From Apricaphanius iberus (taxonomy: Eukaryota; Chordata; Actinopteri; Cyprinodontiformes; Aphaniidae): 64,000 bases of DNA. Positions 1 through 10,884 of this stretch are shown here, piece after piece. The notes beneath the pieces were generated by a model, which saw only the letters and a program-made list of their open reading frames with translations, was not told the origin of the DNA and did no database searches. Position numbers and translations under genes: made by a program. The stretch spans positions 4,588,001-4,652,000 of the forward strand of contig JAPXFQ010000787.1 of NCBI GenBank assembly GCA_028564705.1, given 5' to 3'. Numbering within the stretch: position 1 is the stretch's first letter; every line of letters begins with the position of its first letter.

Positions 1-359
1 GTAGTTTTGAAACTATGTGCATTTTTATATAATTTGCCACAAATATAAAACATTCATAGAAGAAAATGAATCCATCCAATTTTCGCTAAGGTTTTATGTT
101 TTTCATTCTTGTAAAACGCGGAAAACAGAAATAAAAAGGCGGCTATTTATGAATGAAAACAAATTTTACTTGAGTAGATATTTATCAAACATTTTAAGAA
201 CGCCTCTTTGGATGGTAAAGGTTGCAGACCCCTGTTGTAGGCAAATCATTATACTATGGCAGACCACCAGGGGGCTTCACTCAGACAACAGGATGTTTAT
301 ATTTAATAATGTTATGTTTGGATTTGAAAATGTTCAAGTTGGTTGTGGCGCGTTATTCC

Positions 360-500
360 CGACCTATTTTCTTTAATGTCAGAGTGACGGTTCTGGTCTT
401 CCTCCCTCAGCAGTGGGACCTCCGGCATAATTCTTGACAGCTATTGGACCTCTATGAATTTGTGGATGAATCAATAAAGCCCCTTACATCTTATTCAAAG
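360..500 (+). repeat. apoD upstream duplication block, copy 1
   Basis: This stretch is strongly similar to 19020-19150. Both carry a CTTCCTCCCTCAGCAG run, then a shared segment reading TATTGGACCTCTATGAATTTG. They lie about 2.2 kb and 0.3 kb upstream of the gene 1 and gene 2 promoters respectively. An AATAAA lies near 473 in this copy only. The pair marks the 5' side of the unit that was tandemly duplicated to give genes 1 and 2. It could be the 3' UTR of an upstream family member outside the window, which is inference. Confidence 0.6.
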
Positions 501-1156
501 GCCTTTTTTTTTCCATTTAGTATGAAAAAAATGAAAGTACACAGCAAATATATGAGTGTTAAAATGTGAGAGACAGTGTTGAATACAGAGTGTTGGTGTT
601 ATTTTAACACCACACAGTTCTGAAATAGCAATGCTAGTGTTGCCTGTGACTTATTTGTGTTGTCAAATCGGAACTTTAAGCTTTTTTGGTGTAACGGTGT
701 TCCAACCACCTAATTCGAGTTCATCAAGTGATATACCAACAATGGAAAACGATAAGGAAGAATGTGATGGCATTTTGAGATTGTAGAGAGAAAAGGAATG
801 GTAGTATGTCTGTAGTATGTATTTGAGTAGTATGTACTTGAGGGATTGGCTGAAATAGGCTGTGTAGCTGTGATGGGGGGGAATGAATGTTAGCATCCGA
901 TTTTCACCAATACAAAATGTTGCTGCTGACAGCTGGACTAGCATTCAAGCGTATTTTCACCGAATACAATCAAAAATATATTTTTTTAAATTTGCCCACT
1001 GACCATCAGTCAGATATTTCAAATAAATATAAATATATATTTGATTAGGCTATGCTGGGTTTCGTGGAAGTGAAAATGGTCAGTTTTAGTAGTAATACTA
1101 GGCAGTATATGCAGCCGGTATTTGGATTTGCCAAATTTTGCAGGACACTTGATATT

Positions 1157-1273
1157 CATGGGTTTCATCAAGTCCCTTTCCACATGTGTATAACATTAAG
1201 CACCATGGTAATCAATACAGACTGCATTGTGCTTGACTATACGCCTGTGGAAAGGGACCTGATGAAACCCATG
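1157..1273. repeat. Long imperfect hairpin (36-bp arms)
   Basis: The arms at 1157-1192 and 1238-1273 are reverse complements over 36 bp with about three mismatches. The 45-nt spacer contains a further short complement (ATTAAGCAC with GTGCTTGA). The right arm includes GGAAAGGGACCTGATGAAAC. It may be a foldback MITE or a transcribed hairpin. No transposase or gene lies next to it. Confidence 0.75.
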
Positions 1274-1679
1274 CATACAGGCTAAGGGTTAAAGTCCATT
1301 GAACAGAGTGCCAGATAGGAATGTTTATCTGTACAAGTGTTACAATTGAAATGCCTACTTTTAATAAGATTGCAAATATTATTATCAAACGTGACGAAGG
1401 TAGCTAAAGTTATTACCATGCATTCCGATGATCACCTGAATGAATGCATTCAGTATTGAGGAGGTGGATGATGTATTCAGTGTAATTTGTGTGGCTGATC
1501 TGGTCTATCATAGACCTTACGACAGGCAGTTTTCACCTGAAAATGATAAAAGAAGGTGGTGCCCTACTGCAGTTTAGTCTGAAATGTGCATTGAATTGTC
1601 AAATAATACAATAATATTAATACAAAGGTAATTTTGTCTACAATTTCTGCCATTTGTCTTTTATTTCACTTAGTGGGCT

Positions 1680-2030
1680 ATTGGGAAATTTGACATCCGA
1701 TAGTGTTATTGGTATTTACACCTAGTAGTGTTAACTGATAGTCATTTTCAACACTGAGTTTTGTTGTCTTTACACTAAACTGGTGTTGGTGTTGAAGAAA
1801 GCAGTGTTCTTTTCTTAACAGTTTATTTTAACACCAACACCAGTTTAGTGTGAATACAACACCATAAAAGCGTTGTATAGTGCCTGTGTAGTGTTGTCTA
1901 ATAACAATATAGATTGTTAAATCAACTGAAATTGAGTGTTAATTTTCTAACACTTACAAAAGTGTTCATTTAACACAAGAGAGAGGGGACACTTTGCTGG
2001 TGTTAATTTGACACGGACAATTATGCAGTG
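1680..2030. repeat. AACACC-rich foldback repeat
   Basis: The region is dense in GTGTTA and TAACAC words in both orientations. It contains a perfect 22-bp inverted repeat at 1772-1793 and 1830-1851. Similar GTGTT/AACACC words occur at 540-660. It looks like a non-autonomous foldback element. It has no coding capacity. Confidence 0.6.
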
Positions 2031-2433
2031 TAGGGCTGGGTATCGATTCAAATTTCAAGAATCGATTCAATTCAGGTTTTTAACAGTTAGAATAGACTAT
2101 CAAAATCCGAGTTGATCCGATTCATTCTGACCCACTTCGATATCGATATGGATCAGTGCTATTAAAAAAAAGTTGTTTTTTTAGGTGTTAGGTTATCTTA
2201 ATTATATGCCTGCAATTCAATTACTTAATACTGAGTAACAGTTTACCAGGAAAAAACTGTATTACACAACTGTATTGTGCACTTTCATATCTGGAGTTTT
2301 AATTTCTATTTTAGCTGTAAAAAAAGGGGCAAACTATGTAAAAAAAAAGAAAGAAAACGATTTGTGAATCAATTGGATTCTCGTATTTTTATTAAGAATA
2401 GATTCAGAAACTATTCTTTTCAATACAGCCCTA
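2031..2433. mobile_element. hAT-like MITE, TAGGGCTG family, copy 1
   Basis: The element starts TAGGGCTGGGTATCGATTC and ends with CAGCCCTA, so its ends are inverted repeats. It is about 400 bp and non-coding. A second copy in reverse orientation lies at 36542-36949. Length and ends fit a non-autonomous hAT element. I cannot see a clear 8-bp target duplication for this copy. Confidence 0.65.
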
Positions 2434-2594
2434 AATGAAAGCATGAAAAATAAAAAATGCATGTTTTCTGTGTCTATTTGCCTTAGTTATAATCTGAAAT
2501 ATTTAATGTGAGAAATAATGACTAAATGTGTTCCTTAGAGATTGTGTGTGCTGTGGACATTACAGGACATAAATGAGTGAAACTGTTTGTTTCC

Positions 2595-2657
2595 TGATTC
2601 AGCGCTGAGTCAGTGAGGGAATGTGTGTCTGATAACAATTAGCGACTGCCTATATAA
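2595..2657 (+). promoter_or_regulatory. Gene 1 proximal promoter: palindromic AP-1/MARE-like site and TATA box
   Basis: An imperfect palindrome TGATTCAGCGCTGAGTCA lies at 2595-2612. Its right half, TGAGTCA, is a consensus AP-1 core. A good TATA box (TATATAAG) lies at 2651-2658, about 95 bp before the end of the 5' UTR exon. The same arrangement occurs upstream of gene 2 at 19337-19401. Factor binding is inferred from the motif only. Confidence 0.6.
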
Positions 2658-2679
2658 GAAGACAGGTAGGAGTCAGTGT

Positions 2680-2749
2680 TGATCCAGAGAACTGAAGAAT
2701 CAGAGACACAGCTCTGAACCTCAAACAGAGAGCTTCCACACCACCTCAG
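2680..2749 (+). other. apod: Gene 1 non-coding first exon (5' UTR)
   Basis: The region from about 30 bp after the TATA box to a CAG|GTAAGG splice donor at 2749/2750 is conserved with 19423-19491 in front of gene 2. Shared words include GAACTGAAGAA, CACAGCTC and TTCCACACCACCTCAG. ApoD genes typically have a non-coding first exon, so this is the likely 5' UTR. The transcription start is estimated from the TATA distance. Confidence 0.65.
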
Positions 2750-3017
2750 GTAAGGAAATGTTCCTCAGATATTACCTTAAATTGCAGCACTGATGATTAA
2801 AAGTCTCTATTTCACCATTTTAACACGTTTTTTTTTTTCTTTAAGAAGGATTCATTTTTGTTCTTTTTTGTTTAAAAAATATAGTCTGGAATCCTGTGGA
2901 ATTGAATTAAAACAGTGTTTCCTAATTGGGCTATGAGATGTGAACAAGCTGCAGGTGTATTTACTCCAAGAAAAGATCTTGAAACCTGAAGAACAGATGT
3001 TACTACTGCATGTCAAC

Positions 3018-3240
3018 CAGGGGTCTCAAAAATCCAGGCTTTAAGGGCCGATGCCTTGCCAGTTTTAGATGTGCCTCTGCTCCAACATAGCTGATTCAAA
3101 TGGTCTAACTTCCTCTTCAGCATGGCAACGTTCTGCAGAGGTCTGCTAAGGAGCCACCGTTTGATTCATGTGTGTTGAAGCAGGGAAAGAACTAAAACCT
3201 GGAGGATACTGGCCCTTTAGGCCTGGATTTGGGGATCCTG
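3018..3240. mobile_element. hAT-type MITE in gene 1 intron 1
   Basis: The left end reads CAGGGGTCTCAAAAATCCAGGC and the right end reads GCCTGGATTTGGGGATCCTG, forming inverted termini. The inside resembles a very common fish hAT-derived short element. The flanks ATGTCAAC and ATGTAGGC look like a decayed 8-bp target duplication. The matching place in gene 2 intron 1 (around 19793) reads ATGTATGC with no insertion. Confidence 0.75.
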
Positions 3241-4072
3241 ATGTAGGCAGTCAAACCAGACAAAAGAACACAGGGTAACACTCTCTGCAGTTTCTGTTTT
3301 CATCTGCTCCATCACAGACAACCTTGAACTTAACATCAACCATGACAAAAGTAACCAAACCAATGCAGTCTAATAAAAACTATAGTGGGTTTAAAAGTGT
3401 TTTTTTAACCCCTCTTCTATTACAGTTAAATCTATAAGCTTTTATATGTTTTGGGTTGGGTGGCCTGTAAGATCTATCAAGCTAATGCTAACTGGCAGCT
3501 CAGAGTTCAGACCTCCGCCGAGGCAGCTCAGCCTCCCAACCAATGTTGTGATCTGATTCTGTCTTTTTTAGATTCCTGACCATGAAAGACACCTTTAGCT
3601 GCTACACACAGATATCATTATTAGTTCAGCAGCCATACACGAAAATAACAGAAGATAATTTGACAGAAGGATTGGAGCTGAAGTAATGTGAATGTGGCTC
3701 TCAGCTGTCTTGGTAAAATAAATGAAAAAGTGGATATTTCAGTTAATCCTCACGTTGGATCATGACATTGAGAAGGAAAGTCTCTAAAAGGAGCTGCTGG
3801 GTAACAGTTTTTTTCCCAAATCGATGGGTAGATGGATGGATTTTATTTGTAATACATAGAACAGCCACCAGCCAAGCTGCCTACAGTACCCACAATGCAC
3901 CTCAGCTGTGTTCGCTGTTAATCTTGGTAATTGATGAAAAAATGCCCCCAGCCAGAATATTGTAGACATATTTGACCACATTAATAATTATTTATGTATT
4001 TCACTGATAAGCTTGTTTAGCATGCAATGAATCAATTTGTATAAATTCCAGTTTCCCCCCCCAACAGGAACC

Positions 4073-6591
4073 ATGTCGGCTGTCTACCTCGTCCTCCTGC
4101 TGCTGCCTCTGATCTCAGCTCAGACTTATAGCCGGGGTCCCTGTCCCAGTCCGGCAGTGCAACCCTACTTCCACATTGAAAAGGTAAAGTGTGTAAAAAA
4201 ACATTGTGGATACATCTATAGCCAAGAAGTTACTCAGCAGTAAGGCTTTATTTCTGTCACTAGTACCTGGGAAAGTGGTATGAGATAGAGAAGCTTCCTA
4301 CTTCCTTTGCACGAGGAAAGTGCATCGAGGCAAATTACTCCTTGAGGAAGGACGGTACCATACACGCCCTGCACTCCCAGTTCTAGTGAGTACTTTTGGA
4401 GCATTCTGATTGGTTCTTGACTTGATTTGATGTCTTGTGTAAAAATCCTAAAATTGACCCAAAAACGGCCCAGTCAGCCCATTCATGGCCCTATGAAGTG
4501 GAGACACGTGGGTATCAGGAAAGTCTGATCAACTTATCACGAGGCTCGATAGTGAAATGCAACAACAGGGAACAACTTCCAGTCAATGTTGCAATGTTAT
4601 CTCCTGGGATTTCTTGAATAGAAAACGTTTTAACTGATTCGAATGTTTGTATGATTGTACTAAATGACTTTTCTTGTAAAAAGTCATTTATCTCACAACT
4701 TCCCATATTACCTTGAATAAAATACGGATTTAAAAAAAATAATAACAAAATATTTAGAAATATATGTGTGTTTTCTTTCAGATGTGCAAGAGGAATATTT
4801 TATAGTTTATGGTGTGAATGTAGAGTTCAAAACAAAAATCTTCATAATCTAGCCTTTATTTCATAAAAGAAGTGCAGCGACATCTAGATTTGTCTTTAAT
4901 TTACACCTACAATTTTAGTTTTTTAGGCATATTTAGGAATGTTTATTTGTCATGATTAATCTAATTAATCACAGGATAGCTGTGATTAATTCGATTTAAA
5001 AAGTTATTCCTTTGACAGCCATAATATCTTGCCATGTAGTCATAGCCCACCCAGAGAAAATTCCACCAGCCGCCATTGATACCAGTTGATGCGTGTGCGC
5101 CGCAAAAGTTTCTGCAATTCATGGCTCAAGAATTTGTTGAGTTATAAGTGACAGTTTTTGTACCTACTTTCATTATTGTGTGTAATAAAATGGTGTGCAG
5201 GTGTGTGGGGGTGTGTGTGGGGGGGGGGGTTCTCCCTCCTTATTTCCAGAAGGGGTTGGAATCACCATAGCAACCAGTGACTCAGCACTTTTAGGGGGTT
5301 TCAGTTTTGTTTGCTTGTTTTGTCTCACCTAGCTGGGTTTTTTTCCTCCATCAAACCTTCCAGTCTGGGATTAACAGAGGGAACTTGATGTATGTTGGAT
5401 ATTTAGGCATTGTCATGAACTGTTGTGATGTTAGTAATTAAATGTTTGATTGACCAAGTATTTTTCTGTGTTCCAGTAAAGGTAAATTTAGAACAGCAGA
5501 AGGGACACTTGTGATCCGGGACAAGAAGGAGAAGGCCAAACTTGGAATCAGGTTCTCATATTGTAAGTGTGTTTAATGAGGAGGTATAAGAGTCTGATGG
5601 CACTAAATCAAGCGATAATTGTTATTACTTTTGTCACTTTTGGAGTATAATGATATAATAAGCCAGTGAATAGCTGAATTACTTATAACTGCTTGTTTTA
5701 ATAATTCTAGCACAAAACTTAAATTATTATGGGGAAAAAAACATAATCTTCATGAACAAATCTGGTACTGGGGTCCTGCAGGCATTTTGAAATGTCCTTT
5801 TAATCAATATAGAAGACAGTCATCACCCAGTACTTAGCAATCAGCGTTTATGTTTTATCTACATGAGCTCTTCTGTCTTTCCTGCTTTTCCTGCTCCTGG
5901 AGAACCAATCCAGTCTCAGTTTGATTAAAGCATGACCCAGGAAGTCCTGTAAATGTCTTGCTGCAGTTGTGTCTGCTGTCAAAACCTTACACACAGAAGG
6001 CCCATTGTGCTGGATATGACGTACAGTACAACAATAGGGAATAGATAAATACTGATTGAATATAAATATTTCCTCAACAACCTTAATATGAATTAATGCA
6101 CACAGTATAAATCATTTAAGGCCTATTACAGAAACGTATATCTTTATCTACGCACTTGGGAGTACACAGCCAGTCAGAGCCAAGGAAAATTAATGCTGCA
6201 CTTGGATTGGCTGCTTAGCACGAACTAATAGCCTGTCATGGCATTGAGCCGAGGTATTTCACCTTCCAAAGTTAAACTGTTTCTCATCTGACATTTAGAT
6301 TGTGACCTTGATCTCCTAAATCAACAAATAAACCCATTTCTTTGGCCTTTGCTTACAGTCACTCCATACAGCCCCTACTGGGTCCTCACCACCGACTACA
6401 CCAACCTGGCTGTGGTGTACTCCTGCACGGACTTCCTTGGCCTGTTCCGAGCCGAGTACGCCTTTATCCTCTCACGGTCCCGCTCATTGCCTCCTCAGAC
6501 GGTGTGCTACGCCAAAGAGCTGCTGGCCAAAGAAGGAATCGACATCACCCAGCTGAAGGCTACTGATCAGAACTGCAAAGACATCTGCTGA
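4073..6591 (+). CDS. apod: Apolipoprotein D-like secreted lipocalin, gene 1
   Basis: Coding exons are 4073-4183, 4264-4385, 5477-5562 and 6359-6591, all with GT-AG borders and phases 0, 2 and 1. Joined they give 183 residues, close to the usual apoD length of about 189. Residues 1-16 form a signal peptide (hydrophobic [11 protein letters not shown], cleavage after SA). The lipocalin GxW motif is G40-K41-W42, the TDY motif is 118-120, and the closing arginine motif is ILSR at 143-146. The four apoD cysteines are C24, C57, C129 and C179, expected to form two disulfides. N61-Y-S is a glycosylation sequon. ApoD proteins are secreted carriers of small hydrophobic ligands; the ligand here is unknown. 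The ATG follows the exon 2 acceptor by five bases. Odd features are two extra cysteines (C156 and the terminal C183), and F142 where the other three genes have Trp. It is most similar to gene 2. Confidence 0.93.
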
Positions 6592-6667
6592 TGGTCTTTC
6601 TCAGATTCAGAGCATTTAAAATAACACCATTTCTGCTTAGAAAGTTTGCTTTTTGTTTTTAAATCTG

Positions 6668-6673
6668 AATAAA
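6668..6673 (+). terminator. Gene 1 polyadenylation signal
   Basis: A canonical AATAAA lies 77 bases after the stop codon. It is the first such signal downstream of gene 1. Usage is inferred. Confidence 0.6.
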
Positions 6674-6974
6674 TATTGGAACTCGAAATTTTATACAATT
6701 AAATTCAGCATTTTAGTATTTCATTGTCTGATTATATTTATTTTTGTTATGTGATGTTTATAATCAAAACAAGTTGTATCTTTTCTGATCCCAGTTCTTT
6801 GTCAAAAGGATCGAAATCTTAATTAAAAATCTACATTTATGGATATGTTGGGTGTTTACTGCACTATAACAGTGAAAGCAACATTTTCCGTTATTGAATA
6901 ATGAAAATGGTTCTGTCTGTTTTTGTGGTTTAAAAAAATTGTAAGGGTTTTTCATTACAGATGCAAGATAACAC

Positions 6975-7147
6975 TTTTTTCAAATCGATACGATAACAAT
7001 ACTTGGATCTGAATACTTGCCGATACAGAGTACCAATGCCGATACTTCTACCACACACAAAATAATACATTGAATTGGAAGACAGGTTTTATTCTCTTCT
7101 CTGCCTGCAACAACAGATCACCAGCATCGGAATCGGTGCATCTCTAG
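6975..7147. mobile_element. hAT-like MITE remnant, GGATGCACCGAT family
   Basis: The region has repeated CGATAC words and ends in a recognisable CGGTGCATCTCTAG terminus. The same family occurs at 32360-32910, 36150-36970 and 57798-58078. The left end is not clear. Confidence 0.5.
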
Positions 7148-7269
7148 TTTTCATTATCTTTTTTTAAAAGAAGTCATTATTGAAAGATTTTCTTATTGGA
7201 TCCTGAAGAAATGTCAATGTAATATTTATATTCTATAATAATTAATATTCTGTGAATCTTTTTTTCTTT

Positions 7270-7487
7270 GCAGCATACCTGCTAAAAATGTACCTGTTTT
7301 TAATTCTCATACTTTGACTTTATTTTCCTTTTAGGCCTCAATTACTACATATTTTGTTTTGGTGATTCTCTGTTTTAATTTTCATACTCTTATCATGTTT
7401 TTGGTTTCATTACCACTGAATCATGTAAAGCACCTTCAATTGCCTTGTGTTGGAAGTGTGCTATATGAATAAAATTGCCTTGCCATA
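7270..7487 (+). mobile_element. L2/CR1-like LINE 3' tail
   Basis: The segment ends with GTAAAGCACCTTCAATTGCC, then a GTGTGCTATATGAATAAA stretch and a CTTGCC repeat. This is the typical 3' end of fish L2/CR1-type LINEs. It is also the complement of the tail of the minus-strand LINE at 12003-12070. It is a truncated 3' piece with no coding sequence. Confidence 0.55.
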
Positions 7488-9930
7488 ATTGAGTTGTTGG
7501 AAATGTAAATTTACTTTTGATTGAAACTTCAATATGAAATTGTTATAAATGTGTGCATCATAATGTTAAAATATATTTCTTTCATTTTAGTTGTGTATTT
7601 TAAATTTTTATTGCATAAAATTCAGAATAAGAAATTGACTCCGAAATCCTAATACTTTTGGCCCAATTCTTTACGTTTTCAGAGATCATGACAGAAGAAA
7701 GATCATTCTCGGTTTTCGCCTATGTAATTGACAACCGTCCATGAACTGATTCACTCCAAGCAAGCTAATGGAATGAAATAGTACTGGCAATTAGATGAAA
7801 TTAAATATCAATTAAAGAAAGAAGAAATCAACTGCAGAAACACCCACGCAAATTGGGGAACTCTTAGTACCATCATTCATCCCGCTGTGTTTCCCATCGT
7901 GATATCATCGAATGTAAATAGTCATATAACACTTTCTTTGATTTTTTATAGATAAGATCTGCAATGAGAGCATTAGTATTGTCCCTCAGTCTTCTGGTTT
8001 GACTTCTTCTTCAGTTGTTCGGCCGGTTATTATTGCTTGTTTCTTGCCAGCATCCTTGAAGTGACAATGTGTACCATTGTGGCCAAAAGTTGTGAGAATA
8101 ACATAAATATTGGAAATTAAGTTTTTATAGTAGTGCGAAACTAGCTGTTAATTAAACGCCACTATTATAAGGAGAAACTATTTTGAGTTAACCCTTTAAC
8201 AGGCGATAATCTGTCAGTCCGGTTTCTTAAGTTTGTACTTCTATTTTAATAGAGGATCTTTCGGCTTGACTTACGTCCCTCTCTGCTCTAGTATAGTAAA
8301 AACCTCTCTGTTATGATTACTTATACAGTTCGCTATGACTCGTTTCAGCTCCCAATACTGTAAACAACCTAGTCTTACAACCTTCTAAGTAATACATATA
8401 TTTTATATTTATATACATATGTAGATACAATAGATAGAGTCAAAAAGTTACCCTGAGCTCTACTCATCTAATTGGTCTCTTCAGAGATTGTCCAATTCGT
8501 GTCGCTGAACTAAAAAGAGGATCTAACAACCTTCTATATAACCATGCTTCTATTCATCACAGATGTTTTTGTTGTTTAAACAGGCTCCCCTAAGAAGTTC
8601 CTCAGTTGGGTTTGAATATGGCCGCTCCGCATCTCCCAGGCTGATTATAGAGATTTGGACTCAGTCTCACCGTCACAATGTGAAGACAGGTGCATCATTC
8701 TTATCAGAACCAGGGGCAGAGTGAGCAAATTTAAGTTACTTGACTTACCAAATCGGTCACAGTTACGGGTTCAGGCTAACAACGTTCTCAGGGTTCTCAG
8801 GCTTCTTGTCATCTGATCACCAGTCAGGTCCACAAGTCGATCAGCACATCTATCTCGATCGTCCCCGAATTTGAGAATTCCCAACACCCCCGTGACTGCT
8901 GATCATTGCCAGCACTGCCGTTTGATAAATCGGTAGCTGGAGTGTCGATCAATCCCCAGGTACGGGCTCAGGTAGGAGACCCCAAGGCAGGAGTCTTTAT
9001 GAGGCCTCCTCAAAGAATTAAGTTAATACCCTTCTAAAAGGACTCGCTTAGAAAAGGAAAGTAAATTTAAAAAGTTTTAATCTTGACTCAACAAAAATAA
9101 TTACTATACAAAATTCAAACGCTTACACCAACTCAACTCAACTGAACAAAAAGGCTTTAACAACAACTCCCCAGAAATGAATGGTACAAAGAGCTAAAAA
9201 GAAGAAGCTCAAAGAAGGAAAAGCGTGATTATTTGTTCTGTTCTTACATATATAGGCAATCTTTTGAGGTGGGTCGTGTCTTATTGCTCTGACACGTGAG
9301 AATTCACCACATCTTACAAGCAATTCATCTTATTATAATAAACAGTCTTCTCTCTCTCTTCCTGACTCTGGCCTGCATCTACTGGCATGTGTTTATGCTA
9401 ATTAGGAGTCATGAGTTGACACAGAGGGAGGAGGGGGCTTCTTGTTGGTGGTCTGCAGCACACACATGTGGATATACAAAAAAGGGTATAATGCGGTTTA
9501 ATTTCTAAAACACTGACATACTCTACAAACACACAGGATTATATATGTATATATATGCATATACATTAATAAATGCAGTTTATAAAAAAGACATGAGACA
9601 TAAAGAACCTTATTATCTCCCCCCCTGAGTGCACAAAGATTAGTTCATCCTATAGGCGGAAATAATGATTTATTATATTCCCATTATGAACTCTTAAGGA
9701 GGTTAACAGTAGCAATTTGCATATAGACCAGAATATTATGAACAGTGATTAGATGAATTGCATAGTCCTTCTTTGCCATGAAAATTCCTCTGCATTTCAT
9801 TGCTGTCATTAAAGGACCTGCTAAGATGATTTTGGTAATCGTCTTGTTAACTCAGGTGAGAATGTTGACGAGCACAAGGCTGGAGATCAATATGTCAGGC
9901 TGATTGGGTTAGAATGGCCGACTTGACATA
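7488..9930. other. No gene recognised
   Basis: No reading frame here has a recognisable domain, and I see no clear terminal repeats. The sequence is mixed AT-rich DNA with a more GC-balanced stretch at about 8600-9000. A TA/TG-rich run lies near 9540-9570. Confidence 0.5.
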
Positions 9931-9941
9931 TTAAAAGGAGG

Positions 9942-10165
9942 GTGATGCTTGAAATCACTGTTCTTCCATTTTTAACCATGGTGACCTGCAAAGAAACGCG
10001 TGCAGCCATCATTGCGTTGCATAAAAATGACTTCACAGACAAGGATATTGTAGCTACTATAATTGCACCTAAATCAACAATTTATTGGATTATCAAGAAC
10101 TTCAAGGAAAGAGGTTCAATTCTTGTTAAGAAGACTTCAGGGCGTCAAAGAAAGTCTAGAATACA
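9942..10165 (+). pseudogene. Tc1/mariner-type transposase fragment (N-terminal DNA-binding domain)
   Basis: Starting at the ATG at 9978 the frame reads MVTCKETRAAIIALHK, then STIYWIIKNFKERGS and KKTSGRQRKSR. This is the helix-turn-helix start of Tc1-type transposases. The match stops near 10163 and runs into unrelated sequence, so the catalytic DDE part is missing. This belongs to a different Tc1 family from the one in gene 2 intron 3. Confidence 0.8.
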
Positions 10166-10884
10166 TTGGCGCGGGTGTTATTTTGTGTGGAATCTCATAT
10201 TGGACACTGTTTTTTTTCTATGAGAGCCGATGTGGATAAAACAGCTTTACTGATTTCTGAATCCGCTGTTAGATCCCTTTTCCGCTCGTCCTCATCGGAG
10301 GTTTAAATTAAGAGCTCAATGAACAGGCTTAAAAAAAGTTCTCCTACCCTGACCGACCGACCCGATATGAGATGCACCCAACCCAGGTCACCAGGAGAGG
10401 CAGCTTCAAAGACGCCGGTGCGCTCTCAGCTGTTGTGTCCGAGCTTTCATGCAACGCGAATGCAGCCCCCGGCTCCGCGTCAGAGCCAAAAGCCAACAGA
10501 AACAGTCGACAACGTCAAAAAACTATGGTAAATGTTGGCATCGCATGCTCTCAACAGAAATAAGTGGAGGAGCAGCCAAAAACACACTGAGGTCGTATGC
10601 TTTCTGCTGCACAGGTAACAACTGTCACCATGATTTGTCTTGTTTTCAAACTAGCGCCAGTCACATGAAACTACCCTGAAATGTGTTTTTTTTTTCATTG
10701 AGGTCATTCCGTCTAACATTACAGTTTATGCATTATTTATTTATTTATGTTTTGTTTATGCATTGCAAACTTTGCAATTGAGAGTTTTGGCCTGTATGCC
10801 CAGTGTCCTCAATCTACACATAATAAAGCTTGCTTGCAATGATTTAGGTTTGTACTGCCCCCTATCGTCAAGTAACTATACACT
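10166..10884. other. No gene recognised
   Basis: A GC-richer patch at 10340-10520 is open in several frames but matches no domain I recognise. It could be the 5' part of the LINE fragment that follows. The rest is AT-rich and non-coding. Confidence 0.4.

Noticed and set aside
10319..10679. Several overlapping frames in the GC-richer patch
   Set aside because: Frames are short, overlap in different phases, and show no domain or splice context that would support a gene.
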